Assembly (NCBI GenBank): GCA_038528385.1
Contig: JBCBET010000006.1
Span: 1 to 64,000, forward strand
Reading direction: 5' to 3'
Source of the DNA: Shimia_B sp038528385
GTDB lineage: Bacteria; Pseudomonadota; Alphaproteobacteria; Rhodobacterales; Rhodobacteraceae
Length of the DNA stretch: 64,000 nt
Shown: positions 15,947 to 24,220 of the stretch, one piece after another
Layout: every line of letters begins with the position of its first letter
Position numbering within the stretch: the stretch's first letter is position 1
The notes under the pieces: model-generated
Databases searched by the model: none
Seen by the model: the letters and a program-made list of their open reading frames with translations, nothing else
Told to the model about the DNA's origin: nothing
Translations under genes and position numbers: made by a program

Positions 15947-16493
15947 AGGGCCAAACTCCCAGCCAGATATGAAGGGCAGCGACGGCGACATAGAGCACCA
16001 CCGCCAGGATCGCGAGGCGGAGCTCGGTCACTGCGCCGCCGCGCGGCGGCGCCTCCCACGGGCCCTCCTGCGCATTGATGACCCGCGCCTGCACGCCCGC
16101 CCAGGCGAGGAGGCCGCCGAAGAGGACGATCGCGGCCAGATGCCCGTTCACGAGGAGATGCGCGACGGTCCAAATGCCGAACCCCGTCTGCTGCGGATGG
16201 CGCAGCTTCGTGCCGAGCCAGGCCTTCCCGCCCTTCGCCGCGCCCGCGCCGTAGGTATAGAAGGCCGCCAGCATGAGCAGGTTGTTGACATGCGTGGTCC
16301 AGGCCGGCGGGGACCAGACCTGGATGAACTCCGCCTGCTGGTAGCCCAGCACCATGAGCACCACCGATCCGAGGATCAGCACGGCCGCGAGCCCCTTGCC
16401 GGGCGCGCCCAGCCGGTTACGGGCCTCGGGCGCCACGCGCTTGAAGAGATGCGCCGCCCACCAGAGCGCGAGACCGCCGACGAGGAGCGTCAT
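15939..16493 (-). CDS. NnrU family membrane protein
   Basis: The 184-residue protein has six hydrophobic stretches (about 2-18, 35-52, 67-84, 106-131 and 155-180) and the family features WWAAHLFKR, WTTHVNNLLML, GTKLRHPQQTGFGIWTVAHLLVNG. NnrU was first linked to nitric-oxide metabolism, but the family also sits next to mcl2 and mch in Rhodobacter, as it does here. It overlaps mcl2 by 4 bp and DUF1737 by 8 bp, so tight co-translation is expected. Its role in the ethylmalonyl-CoA context is unknown. Confidence 0.85.
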   Translation of the reverse strand: MTLLVGGLALWWAAHLFKRVAPEARNRLGAPGKGLAAVLILGSVVLMVLGYQQAEFIQVWSPPAWTTHVNNLLMLAAFYTYGAGAAKGGKAWLGTKLRHPQQTGFGIWTVAHLLVNGHLAAIVLFGGLLAWAGVQARVINAQEGPWEAPPRGGAVTELRLAILAVVLYVAVAALHIWLGVWPFG

Positions 16494-17359
16494 GACGCCT
16501 CCAGCGCCTCGATCGCCTCCACCTTCGCCAGCGTGGCCCGCGCCGTCTCGATGTGGAGGTTTTCCACGATGCGCCCGTCCACCACGGCCACGCCCTGCCC
16601 CGCCGCCTCGGCCTCCTGGAAGGCGGCGATCTGTCGGGTGGCGAGGTCGATCTCGGCCTCCGTGGGCGCGAAGGCCGCGTTGGCGATGGCCACCTGGGCA
16701 GGATGGATCAGGGTCTTGCCGTCAAAGCCGAGATCGCGTCCCTGTTCGCATTCCGCGCGGAGGCCGTCCTCGTCCTTGAAGGCGTTGTAGACGCCGTCGA
16801 CGATGACGATCCCCGCGGCCCGCGCGGCCAGAAGGCACTGGCTGAGCGCGGCGATGAGCGGCAATCGGTCGGGCGTGCTCCGCGTGCCGAGGTCCTTGGC
16901 GAGGTCGTTCGTGCCCATGACCATCCCCGCCATCCGCGGGGCGCGCGCGATCTCGGCGGCGTTGAGGATGCCTTGCGGCGTTTCCATCATCGCCCAGATG
17001 GCGGTGCCCGCGGCGCCGGGGACGGCATCGAGCCGCGCGGCCAGATCGAGGATATCCGCGGCGGAATCGACCTTGGGCAGGAGCACCGCCTCTGGCTGGG
17101 TGGCGGCGATCGCTGCGAGGTCATCCGCGCCCCATGGCGTATCCAGCCCGTTGATGCGCACGATCTGCGCCCGCGGCCCGTAGCCGCCGGCCCGGAGCGT
17201 GTCGGCCAGCAGCGCGCGCGCGCTGGCCTTTTCAGCCACCGCCACCGCGTCCTCGAGGTCGAAGATGATCGCGTCCACGGGGAGCGTCTTCGCCTTCTCC
17301 AGCGCGCGGTCCTTAGACCCGGGAATGTAGAGGACGGAGCGGAAGGGTCGCTGGGCCAT
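16490..17359 (-). CDS. mcl2: (3S)-malyl-CoA thioesterase (HpcH/HpaI-CitE family)
   Basis: The 289-residue protein is a CitE-like barrel with FRSVLYIPGSKDRALEKA at the N-terminus, AIIFDLEDAVA (acidic metal site), RINGLDTPWG, LPKVDSAADI, AMMETPQGILNAAEIA, MGTNDLAKDLG and GFDGKTLIHPAQVAIAN. This pattern is that of Mcl2, which hydrolyses (S)-malyl-CoA to malate and CoA and, together with the lyase Mcl1, gives apparent malate synthase activity in Rhodobacter. The start at 17359 (MAQRPFRS) leaves out ten upstream codons. It leads the operon with nnrU, DUF1737 and mch, which supports the assignment over a generic citrate lyase beta subunit. Confidence 0.85.
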   Translation of the reverse strand: MAQRPFRSVLYIPGSKDRALEKAKTLPVDAIIFDLEDAVAVAEKASARALLADTLRAGGYGPRAQIVRINGLDTPWGADDLAAIAATQPEAVLLPKVDSAADILDLAARLDAVPGAAGTAIWAMMETPQGILNAAEIARAPRMAGMVMGTNDLAKDLGTRSTPDRLPLIAALSQCLLAARAAGIVIVDGVYNAFKDEDGLRAECEQGRDLGFDGKTLIHPAQVAIANAAFAPTEAEIDLATRQIAAFQEAEAAGQGVAVVDGRIVENLHIETARATLAKVEAIEALEAS

Positions 17360-17534
17360 GGCTTTCACGCAATATTGTTGCGCGCACATGGCATGTCGCT
17401 TGCAGATAATTCAAGACGTTTTTCTGCACCGCAGCGCCAGGCGGCCGCCGCGCGCGGTGCGTTTACCAGATATCCACCTGCGGGAGGGAGGGTTCCCGGC
17501 ATCCCTCCCCCGCGCATCGCGAAAGGATGCAGCC

Positions 17535-17846
17535 ATGAAACAGCACCTCCTCGCCCTCACCGTGGGCCTCGCCGCCCTGACCCTCGCCACCACCGCCAAG
17601 AGCCAGCAGAATTGCGCGCCGCGCGCCATGGTGCTCGAGCGCCTCACGTCGGGCTTCGGCGAGACGCGGCAATCGTCGGGCCTCGCGGCGAACCGCACGC
17701 TCGTGGAGCTGTACGCCAACGAGGATACCGGGACCTGGACGCTCACCGTCACGCTCCCCAACGGCGCCACCTGCCTCGTGGCCACGGGGCAGTCCTTCGA
17801 GAGCATGGCCGCCGTCGCGCCCGCCGCCATGGGCCAGCGGCTCTAG
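17535..17846 (+). CDS. small exported protein of unknown function
   Basis: The 103-residue product has a signal peptide (MKQHLLALTVGLAALTLATT...) and a mature domain with two Cys (NCAPR, TCLVAT) and the phrases VLERLTSGFGETRQSSGL and YANEDTGTWTLTVTLPNG. This small protein type recurs in Rhodobacteraceae as a periplasmic hypothetical. GAAAGGA precedes the ATG. It is convergent with the TauE/SafE gene, whose stop is 10 bp away. Confidence 0.65.
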   Translation: MKQHLLALTVGLAALTLATTAKSQQNCAPRAMVLERLTSGFGETRQSSGLAANRTLVELYANEDTGTWTLTVTLPNGATCLVATGQSFESMAAVAPAAMGQRL

Positions 17847-17856
17847 CCCGCGCGGC

Positions 17857-18612
17857 CTAGCTCACCGCCTGCCAGATGAGCCGCGTGCCCGTGAGCACGA
17901 GCAGCAGGTAGGTGATCGCGAAAAAGAGCCGTTCCGGCACGCGCCGGTGCGCCACCACCCCGAGCCACGTCCCCAGGAGCGCCACCGGCGCGAGCAGCGC
18001 CACCGCGCGCCAGGTCTCGCCCGTGAAGGCGCCGAGCGCGGCATAGGGGATGAATTTCAGGATATTCACCACCCAGAAGATGAGCACCGTGGAGGCCTGG
18101 TAGGTCAGCTTGTCGAGCCTCTGGCTCAGCAGGTAGACTGCCACCGGCGGCCCGCCCGCATGGCTCACGAAGGAGGTGAAGCCCGCCACCGCGCCGGTCA
18201 GAAGCCCCGCCGCGGGGCCCAGCGCGCGCCGCGGCGCGGGCACGAGGCCCCGGGCCTTGGCGATCTGCCAGGCCACGAAGGCCAGCGCCACCGCGCCGAT
18301 GAGAAACCGGATCACGTCCGGGTCGGCAAAGCGGAAGACGGCGATGCCCAGCGCCACCCCGGGCAGGGAGCCCAGGATCACGCGCCGCGCGTCGCGCCAG
18401 CTCCATTTGCCCCAATAGGTTGGCAAGCTCCCCACATCGATGAGCATCAAGAGCGGCAGCATCAGCCCAAGCGCCAGATCGGGCGGCAAAATGAGCGCCA
18501 TCATCGCCGCCGAGGCGAACGACGCCCCCGATCCGAATCCGCCTTTGGACACGCCGGCAAAGATCACGGCGGGCACGGCCAGCGCGAAAAAGGTCCAGCT
18601 GAACTCGATCAC
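17857..18612 (-). CDS. sulfite exporter TauE/SafE family permease
   Basis: The 251-residue protein is almost entirely hydrophobic with about eight transmembrane helices and the family motifs GVSKGGFGSGASF at about 20-32 and GLLTGAVAGFTSFVSHAGGPPVAVYLL at the start of the second repeat. TauE/SafE proteins export or import small organosulfur or oxyanion compounds; the substrate cannot be told from sequence. The start at 18612 is chosen over an upstream frame because of MIEFSWTFFALAVPAVIF as the first helix. It is divergent from mdh, with 120 bp between the starts. Confidence 0.85.
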   Translation of the reverse strand: MIEFSWTFFALAVPAVIFAGVSKGGFGSGASFASAAMMALILPPDLALGLMLPLLMLIDVGSLPTYWGKWSWRDARRVILGSLPGVALGIAVFRFADPDVIRFLIGAVALAFVAWQIAKARGLVPAPRRALGPAAGLLTGAVAGFTSFVSHAGGPPVAVYLLSQRLDKLTYQASTVLIFWVVNILKFIPYAALGAFTGETWRAVALLAPVALLGTWLGVVAHRRVPERLFFAITYLLLVLTGTRLIWQAVS

Positions 18613-18732
18613 GAAACGGCCCTAACCCCTTTGAAACACCGGGCAAATCATGCCGCGATGCAGCACTCTTGCGCGCCCCGCATACCATAGCCTACACCCC
18701 GCGACGCAAGACAACAGCCGGAGACCGCACTT

Positions 18733-19695
18733 ATGGCTCGATCCAAGATCGCCCTCATCGGCGCAGGCAATATCGGGGGCACGCTCGCCCACCTCGCCGC
18801 GCTGAAGGAACTGGGGGACGTCGTCCTCTTCGACATCGCAGAGGGCCTCCCCGAGGGCAAAGCGCTCGACATCGCCGAGTCTGGCCCCTCCGAAGGCTTC
18901 GACGCCGCGATGTCCGGGACGCAGGACTACGCCGATATCGCGGGCGCCGATGTCTGCATCGTCACCGCGGGCGTGGCGCGCAAGCCCGGCATGAGCCGTG
19001 ACGACCTCCTCGGCATCAACCTCAAGGTCATGAAATCGGTGGGCGAAGGCATCGCCAAGCACGCGCCTGACGCCTTCGTGATCTGCATCACCAACCCGCT
19101 CGACGCCATGGTCTGGGCGCTGCAGAAATTCTCCGGCCTGCCGGCAAAGAAGGTCTGCGGCATGGCGGGCGTCCTCGACAGCGCCCGTTTCCGGCACTTC
19201 CTCAGCCTCGAATTCGACGTCTCCATGCGCGATGTGACGGCCTTCGTGCTCGGCGGGCACGGCGACACGATGGTGCCGCTCACGCGCTATTCCACCGTGG
19301 CGGGCATCCCGCTGCCCGACCTCGTGCAGATGGGCTGGACGAGCCAGGAAAAGCTCGACGAGATCGTGCAGCGCACCCGTGACGGCGGCGCGGAGATCGT
19401 GGGCCTCCTGAAGACCGGCTCCGCCTTCTACGCTCCCGCCACCTCCGCCATCGAGATGGCCGAGGCCTACCTCAAGGACCAGAAGCGCCTCCTGCCCTGC
19501 GCGGCGGAGTGCAACGGCGAATACGGCCTCAACGGCATGTATGTGGGCGTGCCCACCATCATCGGCGCGGGCGGGATCGAGCGCATCGTCGACATCAAGC
19601 TCGACAAGGCCGAGAAGGCCATGTTCGACAATTCCGTCGACGCCGTGAAGGGCCTCGTGGAGGCCTGCAAGGGCATTGACGGCAGCCTCGCCTGA
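18733..19695 (+). CDS. mdh: malate dehydrogenase
   Basis: The 320-residue NAD-dependent enzyme interconverts malate and oxaloacetate. It has GAGNIGGTLA near residue 10, the substrate loop VARKPGMSRDDLL with active-site Arg, CITNPLDAMVW, VLDSARFRHFL and the catalytic His in GGHGDTMVPL. It is of the LDH-like bacterial type common to alphaproteobacteria. The last 20 bp overlap the next glycosyltransferase gene. mdh is close to sucCD as in Rhodobacter, but no TGTGATCACA palindrome lies upstream of it. Confidence 0.97.
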   Translation: MARSKIALIGAGNIGGTLAHLAALKELGDVVLFDIAEGLPEGKALDIAESGPSEGFDAAMSGTQDYADIAGADVCIVTAGVARKPGMSRDDLLGINLKVMKSVGEGIAKHAPDAFVICITNPLDAMVWALQKFSGLPAKKVCGMAGVLDSARFRHFLSLEFDVSMRDVTAFVLGGHGDTMVPLTRYSTVAGIPLPDLVQMGWTSQEKLDEIVQRTRDGGAEIVGLLKTGSAFYAPATSAIEMAEAYLKDQKRLLPCAAECNGEYGLNGMYVGVPTIIGAGGIERIVDIKLDKAEKAMFDNSVDAVKGLVEACKGIDGSLA

Positions 19696-20635
19696 GCCCT
19701 CGCTTTCTCGGCCCGGCGCCGGATACGTGTTCGCGGCCACCCGGCCGCGGCACGTTACCCTGGCCCGCCGCGCGGCGCGCACCCTCCGGAGGGTGGCGCC
19801 CCATGCGGTGATCGACCTCTTCACCGACGAGGCCATCGAAGACCCCGTCTTCGACGCGGTGCACCTCCTCGAGACGCGCTCGCACCGGCCCAAGATCGAG
19901 GCGCTCCGCCGGGCCCGCTTCGATCGGGCCGTCTGCCTCGACAATGATATCATCGCCGTGGCCGATCCCTCCGACATGTTCGATCTTCTCGACCGGTTCG
20001 AGGTGATCGGCGTCCACGACAACAACCGCAATTCACGGAACGCGCGCCGCCTCGCCGGCGGACCGATCCCGGCATCCTTCCCCTCCATCAACAGCGGCGT
20101 GCTGGGCGTCCGGAAATCCGCGCGGACCCAGGCGCTCTTGCGGGCGTGGGAGACACGTATGGCCGCGCACGGGCACAGGGTCGACCAGCCGGCCCTGCGC
20201 GCCGTGCTCTGGGAGGGCGATGTCCGGCTCGGCGTGCTCCCCATCGAGTACAATCTCATGGTGCACGACCAGCTCTGGACAATGACGCATAATCAGGCCG
20301 CACCGCGCCTGCTCCATGTCCGCGAACTCACGGCCCTGGGCCGCCCGGAAGGGGACCCGCTGGCGCCCTACGAGCTCAGCGAGACCTTTTCATCGGCGTG
20401 GCGGACACGCCTTCACTGGCTTCTGGCCGGCGATGCCTCCCTTTCCGAGAAGGGCGCCGAGGTCGCCGCCGCCGCCCGCGCCTTTCCCACCTGGCGTGTC
20501 AAGCTGCGCAGTCGGGTCTTCGGGCTCGCGCGCCACGGACCCCGCTTCTTCATCGAGCGGGCCCGCCGCGCCCGGGCCTCGGCGCGAGAGGACGCGCGAA
20601 AAGAGGACGCGCGAAAAGAGGACGGGCGCCGGTGA
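19676..20635 (+). CDS. putative glycosyltransferase with DxD motif
   Basis: The 319-residue protein resembles nucleotide-diphospho-sugar transferases: GYVFAATRPRHVTLARRAA at the N-terminus, a RFDRAVCLDNDIIAV segment with a D-N-D metal motif near 89, SINSGVLGVRKS near 140, and RVDQPALRAVLWEGD. It overlaps mdh by 20 bp. The C-terminus is a charged tail, REDARKEDARKEDGRR, encoded by a 15-bp tandem repeat, so the tail length may vary between strains. Acceptor and donor are unknown; the next gene is another glycosyltransferase, suggesting a joint surface-glycan role. Confidence 0.7.
   Translation: MTAASPEPSLSRPGAGYVFAATRPRHVTLARRAARTLRRVAPHAVIDLFTDEAIEDPVFDAVHLLETRSHRPKIEALRRARFDRAVCLDNDIIAVADPSDMFDLLDRFEVIGVHDNNRNSRNARRLAGGPIPASFPSINSGVLGVRKSARTQALLRAWETRMAAHGHRVDQPALRAVLWEGDVRLGVLPIEYNLMVHDQLWTMTHNQAAPRLLHVRELTALGRPEGDPLAPYELSETFSSAWRTRLHWLLAGDASLSEKGAEVAAAARAFPTWRVKLRSRVFGLARHGPRFFIERARRARASAREDARKEDARKEDGRR
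20588..20626 (+). repeat. 15-bp tandem repeat in glycosyltransferase tail
   Basis: The unit GAGGACGCGCGAAAA occurs at 20588-20602 and 20603-20617, with a partial third copy from 20618. It is in frame and encodes repeats of E-D-A-R-K. Confidence 0.85.
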
Positions 20636-20677
20636 TCGCGGATTGACGCGGCGCGGACCCGGGGACAAGTTCGCGCC

Positions 20678-21685
20678 ATGCGATGGGGCACCGTCACACT
20701 CGCCGATGAGCCGCTGGCGCTGCTCATGGCATTCGCCGCCTGGCACAGGCAGGCGGGCGCCGCTGAAATCCACATCTTTCTCGACCGGGCGCACGGGCCC
20801 GACGCCGAAGCGCTCGCCAGGATACCCGGGACCCGCGTCCGGGTCTGCGACGATGGCTTCTGGACGCGCCATGGCGGCCGCCCGAAGCTCCAGACCCGGC
20901 GCCAGGAAATCGTCGCCAACGCGGCCTATGGCGAGAGCGACGTGCCCTGGCTCGCCCATATCGACGCCGACGAGTTCATCCATCCCGGGCCCGGCTTCGC
21001 GGACGAGCTGGCGGCGATCCCGGCGGCCGTCGACGGCACGACGCTGCCGGTGCGCGAACGGGTGTGGGAGGCGGAGCGCCCGCCCCGCGCGCTCTTTGAC
21101 GGGCTCTACCGCGTGCCGATCCCGGGCAAGCTCCCGCTCAACCGGGTGCTGCATCCCGAGACGGCGCGCTACCGCTACCGGGGGCTGACGTCGCACACCA
21201 CGGGCAAGACCCTCGTGCGCACGGGGCGCGAGATCGCCATGGGCATCCACACGCCACGCGAGCAGGACCGGCTGCATCTCATGCATGTCCAGGGCGCGAC
21301 GCTGCTCCATTTCGACGGGCTCACGCCGTTCCACTGGCTGGTCAAACGCCTGAAATACGCGGCGCTTCCCCACGCGCAGAAGCGGATGGACGGGGAGAAT
21401 TACCGCTGGGCGCAGATCGAGGCGCTGCGCGCAATGCCGACCCTCTGGGAGGCGCGCCGCTTCCAGCGGCGGCTCTCGGCGCTCCACCCCGAAAAGATCG
21501 CGGAGCTCGCCGCGCTCCGGCTGCTCGAGGACGCGGCGGGCTTCGATCCCGCGGCGGCGCTGGCGCGGTTCCCCCCGGGCGTGCCGGTCGATCTTTCGGT
21601 GGCGCATTTCGATGCCGAGATCGCCGCCCGCGACGCGGATTTCGTGTCGGCGCTGTCGCTCGCGCCCGAGCCCGGGCCGGGCTGA
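20678..21685 (+). CDS. glycosyltransferase family 2-like protein
   Basis: The 335-residue protein has an N-terminal GT-A-like domain: EPLALLMAFAAWHRQAGAAE, then FLDRAHGPDAEAL, QTRRQEIVANAAYG and LAHIDADEFIHPG with the acidic metal motif near 94-99. This is the Glyco_tranf_2_4/DUF4422-like class that uses an HIDADEF motif. The later half has HVQGATLLHFDGLTPFHWLVKRLKYA. It follows the previous glycosyltransferase by 42 bp on the same strand. Donor and acceptor are unknown. Confidence 0.75.
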   Translation: MRWGTVTLADEPLALLMAFAAWHRQAGAAEIHIFLDRAHGPDAEALARIPGTRVRVCDDGFWTRHGGRPKLQTRRQEIVANAAYGESDVPWLAHIDADEFIHPGPGFADELAAIPAAVDGTTLPVRERVWEAERPPRALFDGLYRVPIPGKLPLNRVLHPETARYRYRGLTSHTTGKTLVRTGREIAMGIHTPREQDRLHLMHVQGATLLHFDGLTPFHWLVKRLKYAALPHAQKRMDGENYRWAQIEALRAMPTLWEARRFQRRLSALHPEKIAELAALRLLEDAAGFDPAAALARFPPGVPVDLSVAHFDAEIAARDADFVSALSLAPEPGPG

Positions 21686-21789
21686 CCGCCACGGCGCGGG
21701 CGCCGCGCGACTCGATCCGGCCGTGCGGGGAGGGCTTACGCCGTCGCCCGCCAAAGAGGTATACCGTTGTATATCTTTCCCCATCATTT

Positions 21790-21819
21790 TGTGATCACAC
21801 GAAAAAGAGTGTGATCACA
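21790..21819. promoter_or_regulatory. tandem palindromes upstream of sucC
   Basis: Two perfect copies of TGTGATCACA (21790-21799 and 21810-21819) have centres 20 bp apart, 95-125 bp upstream of the sucC start. With the pairs at sdhB and sdhC this is the third such site in the window, and each stands ahead of a TCA-cycle unit. Confidence 0.75.
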
Positions 21820-21914
21820 AATGTCGGGTTTTCGGGGCGTGCGACCATTTCCCCCTTAAAAGCGCGGCCATGGCATGCATCAACGTGTGAAACGACACCC
21901 AAAGGACGCGCCCG

Positions 21915-23108
21915 ATGAACATTCACGAATACCAAGCCAAGGCCCTCCTGCGCAGTTACGGAGCGCCGGTATCGGATGGCCGCGTCGTGCTGCGCTCAGA
22001 AGAGGCGAAGACCGCCGCGGGCGAACTCGACGGCCCGCTTTGGGTGGTGAAGGCGCAGATCCACGCCGGCGGCCGCGGCAAGGGCAGCTTCAAGGAAGCC
22101 GATGCCGGCGAAAAGGGCGGCGTGCGCCTGGCGAAATCCGTGGAGGAGGCCGCCGAAGAGGCCAAGAGGATGCTGGGCCGCACCCTCGTCACCCACCAGA
22201 CCGGCCCCGCCGGCAAGCAGGTCAACCGCATCTACATCGAGGATGGCTCCGACATCTCCCGCGAGCTTTACCTCGCGCTGCTCGTTGATCGCCAGACCTC
22301 GCGCATCTCCTTTGTCTGCTCCACCGAGGGCGGCATGGATATCGAGGAGGTCGCCGCCTCCACGCCTGACAAGATCCTGAGCTTTTCCGTCGATCCGGCC
22401 ACGGGCTACCAGCCCTACCACGGCCGCCGCATCGCCTTTGCGCTGGGCCTCGACAAGCAGGGCCAGAAGGAATGCGTGAAGCTCATGGGCATCCTCTACA
22501 AGGCCTTCGTGGAGAAGGACATGGAGATGCTGGAGATCAATCCCCTCATCGTCATGGAGAACGGCTCGCTCAAGGTGCTCGACGCCAAGCTGGGCTTTGA
22601 CAGCAACGCCGTCTACCGCCACGCCGACATCTCCGAACTGCGCGACACCACCGAGGAGGACCCGAAGGAACTCGAGGCCTCCAAGTACGACCTGAACTAC
22701 ATCGCCCTCGACGGGGAGATCGGCTGCATGGTCAACGGCGCGGGGCTGGCCATGGCCACGATGGACATCATCAAGCTCTACGGTGCGGAGCCCGCCAACT
22801 TCCTCGACGTGGGCGGCGGCGCCACGAAGGAGAAGGTCACCGAGGCCTTCAAGATCATCACCTCCGACCCCAACGTCAAAGGCATCCTCGTCAACATCTT
22901 CGGAGGCATCATGCGCTGCGACGTCATCGCCGAGGGCGTCGTGGCCGCGGTGAAGGAAGTGGGCCTCCAGGTCCCGCTCGTCGTCCGCCTCGAGGGCACG
23001 AATGTCGAGAAGGGCAAGGAGATCATCAATTCTTCCGGCCTCGACGTCATCGCCGCCGACAACCTCAAGGACGGCGCCCAGAAGATCGTGCAGGCGGTCA
23101 AAGGCTGA
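21915..23108 (+). CDS. sucC: succinyl-CoA synthetase beta subunit (ADP-forming)
   Basis: SucC binds nucleotide and succinate and, with SucD, makes ATP or GTP from succinyl-CoA. The 397-residue protein starts MNIHEYQAKALLRSYG and has an ATP-grasp domain (VVKAQIHAGGRGKG, ERKD-type segments, LEINPLIV with metal-binding residues) and the C-terminal domain with GAGLAMATMDIIKLYG, NFLDVGGGAT, ILVNIFGGIMRCD and RLEGTN. AAAGGA precedes the ATG. It is the first gene after the tandem operator and is followed by two unknown genes before sucD. Confidence 0.97.
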   Translation: MNIHEYQAKALLRSYGAPVSDGRVVLRSEEAKTAAGELDGPLWVVKAQIHAGGRGKGSFKEADAGEKGGVRLAKSVEEAAEEAKRMLGRTLVTHQTGPAGKQVNRIYIEDGSDISRELYLALLVDRQTSRISFVCSTEGGMDIEEVAASTPDKILSFSVDPATGYQPYHGRRIAFALGLDKQGQKECVKLMGILYKAFVEKDMEMLEINPLIVMENGSLKVLDAKLGFDSNAVYRHADISELRDTTEEDPKELEASKYDLNYIALDGEIGCMVNGAGLAMATMDIIKLYGAEPANFLDVGGGATKEKVTEAFKIITSDPNVKGILVNIFGGIMRCDVIAEGVVAAVKEVGLQVPLVVRLEGTNVEKGKEIINSSGLDVIAADNLKDGAQKIVQAVKG

Positions 23109-23139
23109 AGAAAGCTCAGTCGAACTCACGGAGATCTCC

Positions 23140-23709
23140 ATGAAAGCACGCGACCTCTCCCTGCAAGACCGCCTGGCGCAGAGCATAGCCTTTCGGTCGG
23201 GTCCCTCGCGTCGCGCCCGTGCGCGCATGCGGTGGCCGGTGGCGCTCGCCTGTCTCGGCGGCGCCGTCGCCACAAGCTCCCACGCGCAGGGCCTGTGGGA
23301 CGATCCCGTCGCCTTCGGCAGGCTTGCAACCAATGCCTGCCTGACCGGCGCCCTGGTGGAGACCGAGGCCGACAGGATCGACATGATCGGACAGCTCTTC
23401 GGTCTCGCCACGCCGACCGAGAGCGAAGACGAGGCCGACCTCGTGAACGACGCGGGCATCCGCGTGGGCTGGCAGCCCGAAACGGCTCCCTCGATCTTCT
23501 GCGCGCTCAGTGCCCCTGGCGGCCTCTACAGCGCGGAGGATGTGGGCGTTGTCCTCGGCTGGCTGAGCGACGGCGCGGACGCACCTGAGATCGCAGAGGG
23601 CATGTTCGGCCCGATCATGCGCTCGCTGGCGGACGGGCGGTCCTTGGCGTTCATGGTCATCGATGATCCCACCGATGGCCTTGTCGTGACAGGCCAGATC
23701 GTCGAATGA
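23140..23709 (+). CDS. exported hypothetical protein between sucC and sucD
   Basis: The 189-residue form starting at 23140 has GGAG upstream but a long, basic N-terminal region before the hydrophobic core; an internal ATG at 23227 (MRWPVALACLGGAVATSS) gives a classical signal peptide but no ribosome site. The mature part is acidic with NACLTGALVETEADRIDM, ATPTESEDEADL and IFCALSAPGG, and two Cys that could pair. No family recognised. It overlaps the next hypothetical gene by 4 bp and lies 31 bp behind sucC, so it is in the suc operon. Confidence 0.6.
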   Translation: MKARDLSLQDRLAQSIAFRSGPSRRARARMRWPVALACLGGAVATSSHAQGLWDDPVAFGRLATNACLTGALVETEADRIDMIGQLFGLATPTESEDEADLVNDAGIRVGWQPETAPSIFCALSAPGGLYSAEDVGVVLGWLSDGADAPEIAEGMFGPIMRSLADGRSLAFMVIDDPTDGLVVTGQIVE

Positions 23710-24194
23710 GGCTCCGTGCGCCCTTCCTCGCTGCCGTCTTCGCGACACTGGCGGGTACTGCTGCGGCATCGGAGGCCGCATTGCAGGCGTTCTCGCAGCA
23801 CTGCTTTTCGCCCTTCCTGACGGCGGCGCGCGCCGATGCCGTGCTGCCCGCGCGCCACGATTTCTACGACCTGCGCCCGTTCCGGGCCTCCAATCCCGTC
23901 TCCCCGCCCGAGGGCCGCGCGGCCACGCCGGGCACCGATCGCCGCTGCGAGGTGGCCTTTGACGGGCGCGCTGTGGCGGCGGGGATGGAAACGATCTCCC
24001 AGGCGCTGGCCCGCGAGGGCATCGTGACCCAGGCGCCCGTTCCGGCGGGCTTCCCCCTCATGGCGGGCACCGAATTCGCCGCCGCGCGGCAGCTCAACCC
24101 GCGCCGCATCGCGGTCGTGCAGGTGGGCACGCGCCCCGGCCCCAACGGGCCCGAGACATTCCTCAACGTGGAGCGGCTCGACCCGCTGCCCTGA
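23706..24194 (+). CDS. exported hypothetical protein before sucD
   Basis: The 162-residue protein has a signal peptide (MRLRAPFLAAVFATLAGTAAA) and a mature domain containing FSQHCFSPFLTA and a later RRCEVAFDGR, two Cys that could pair. It resembles the preceding gene in size, export and Cys count, so the two may be distant paralogues, but I cannot show this. Its ATGA start overlaps the previous stop, and sucD begins 26 bp after it. Unknown function. Confidence 0.6.
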   Translation: MRLRAPFLAAVFATLAGTAAASEAALQAFSQHCFSPFLTAARADAVLPARHDFYDLRPFRASNPVSPPEGRAATPGTDRRCEVAFDGRAVAAGMETISQALAREGIVTQAPVPAGFPLMAGTEFAAARQLNPRRIAVVQVGTRPGPNGPETFLNVERLDPLP

Positions 24195-24220
24195 CCGAAG
24201 ACCAAAGCCAAGGAAACAAG

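Noticed and set aside
21996..23459. 487-residue minus-strand frame
   Set aside because: Antisense to sucC and the following gene; no family resemblance.
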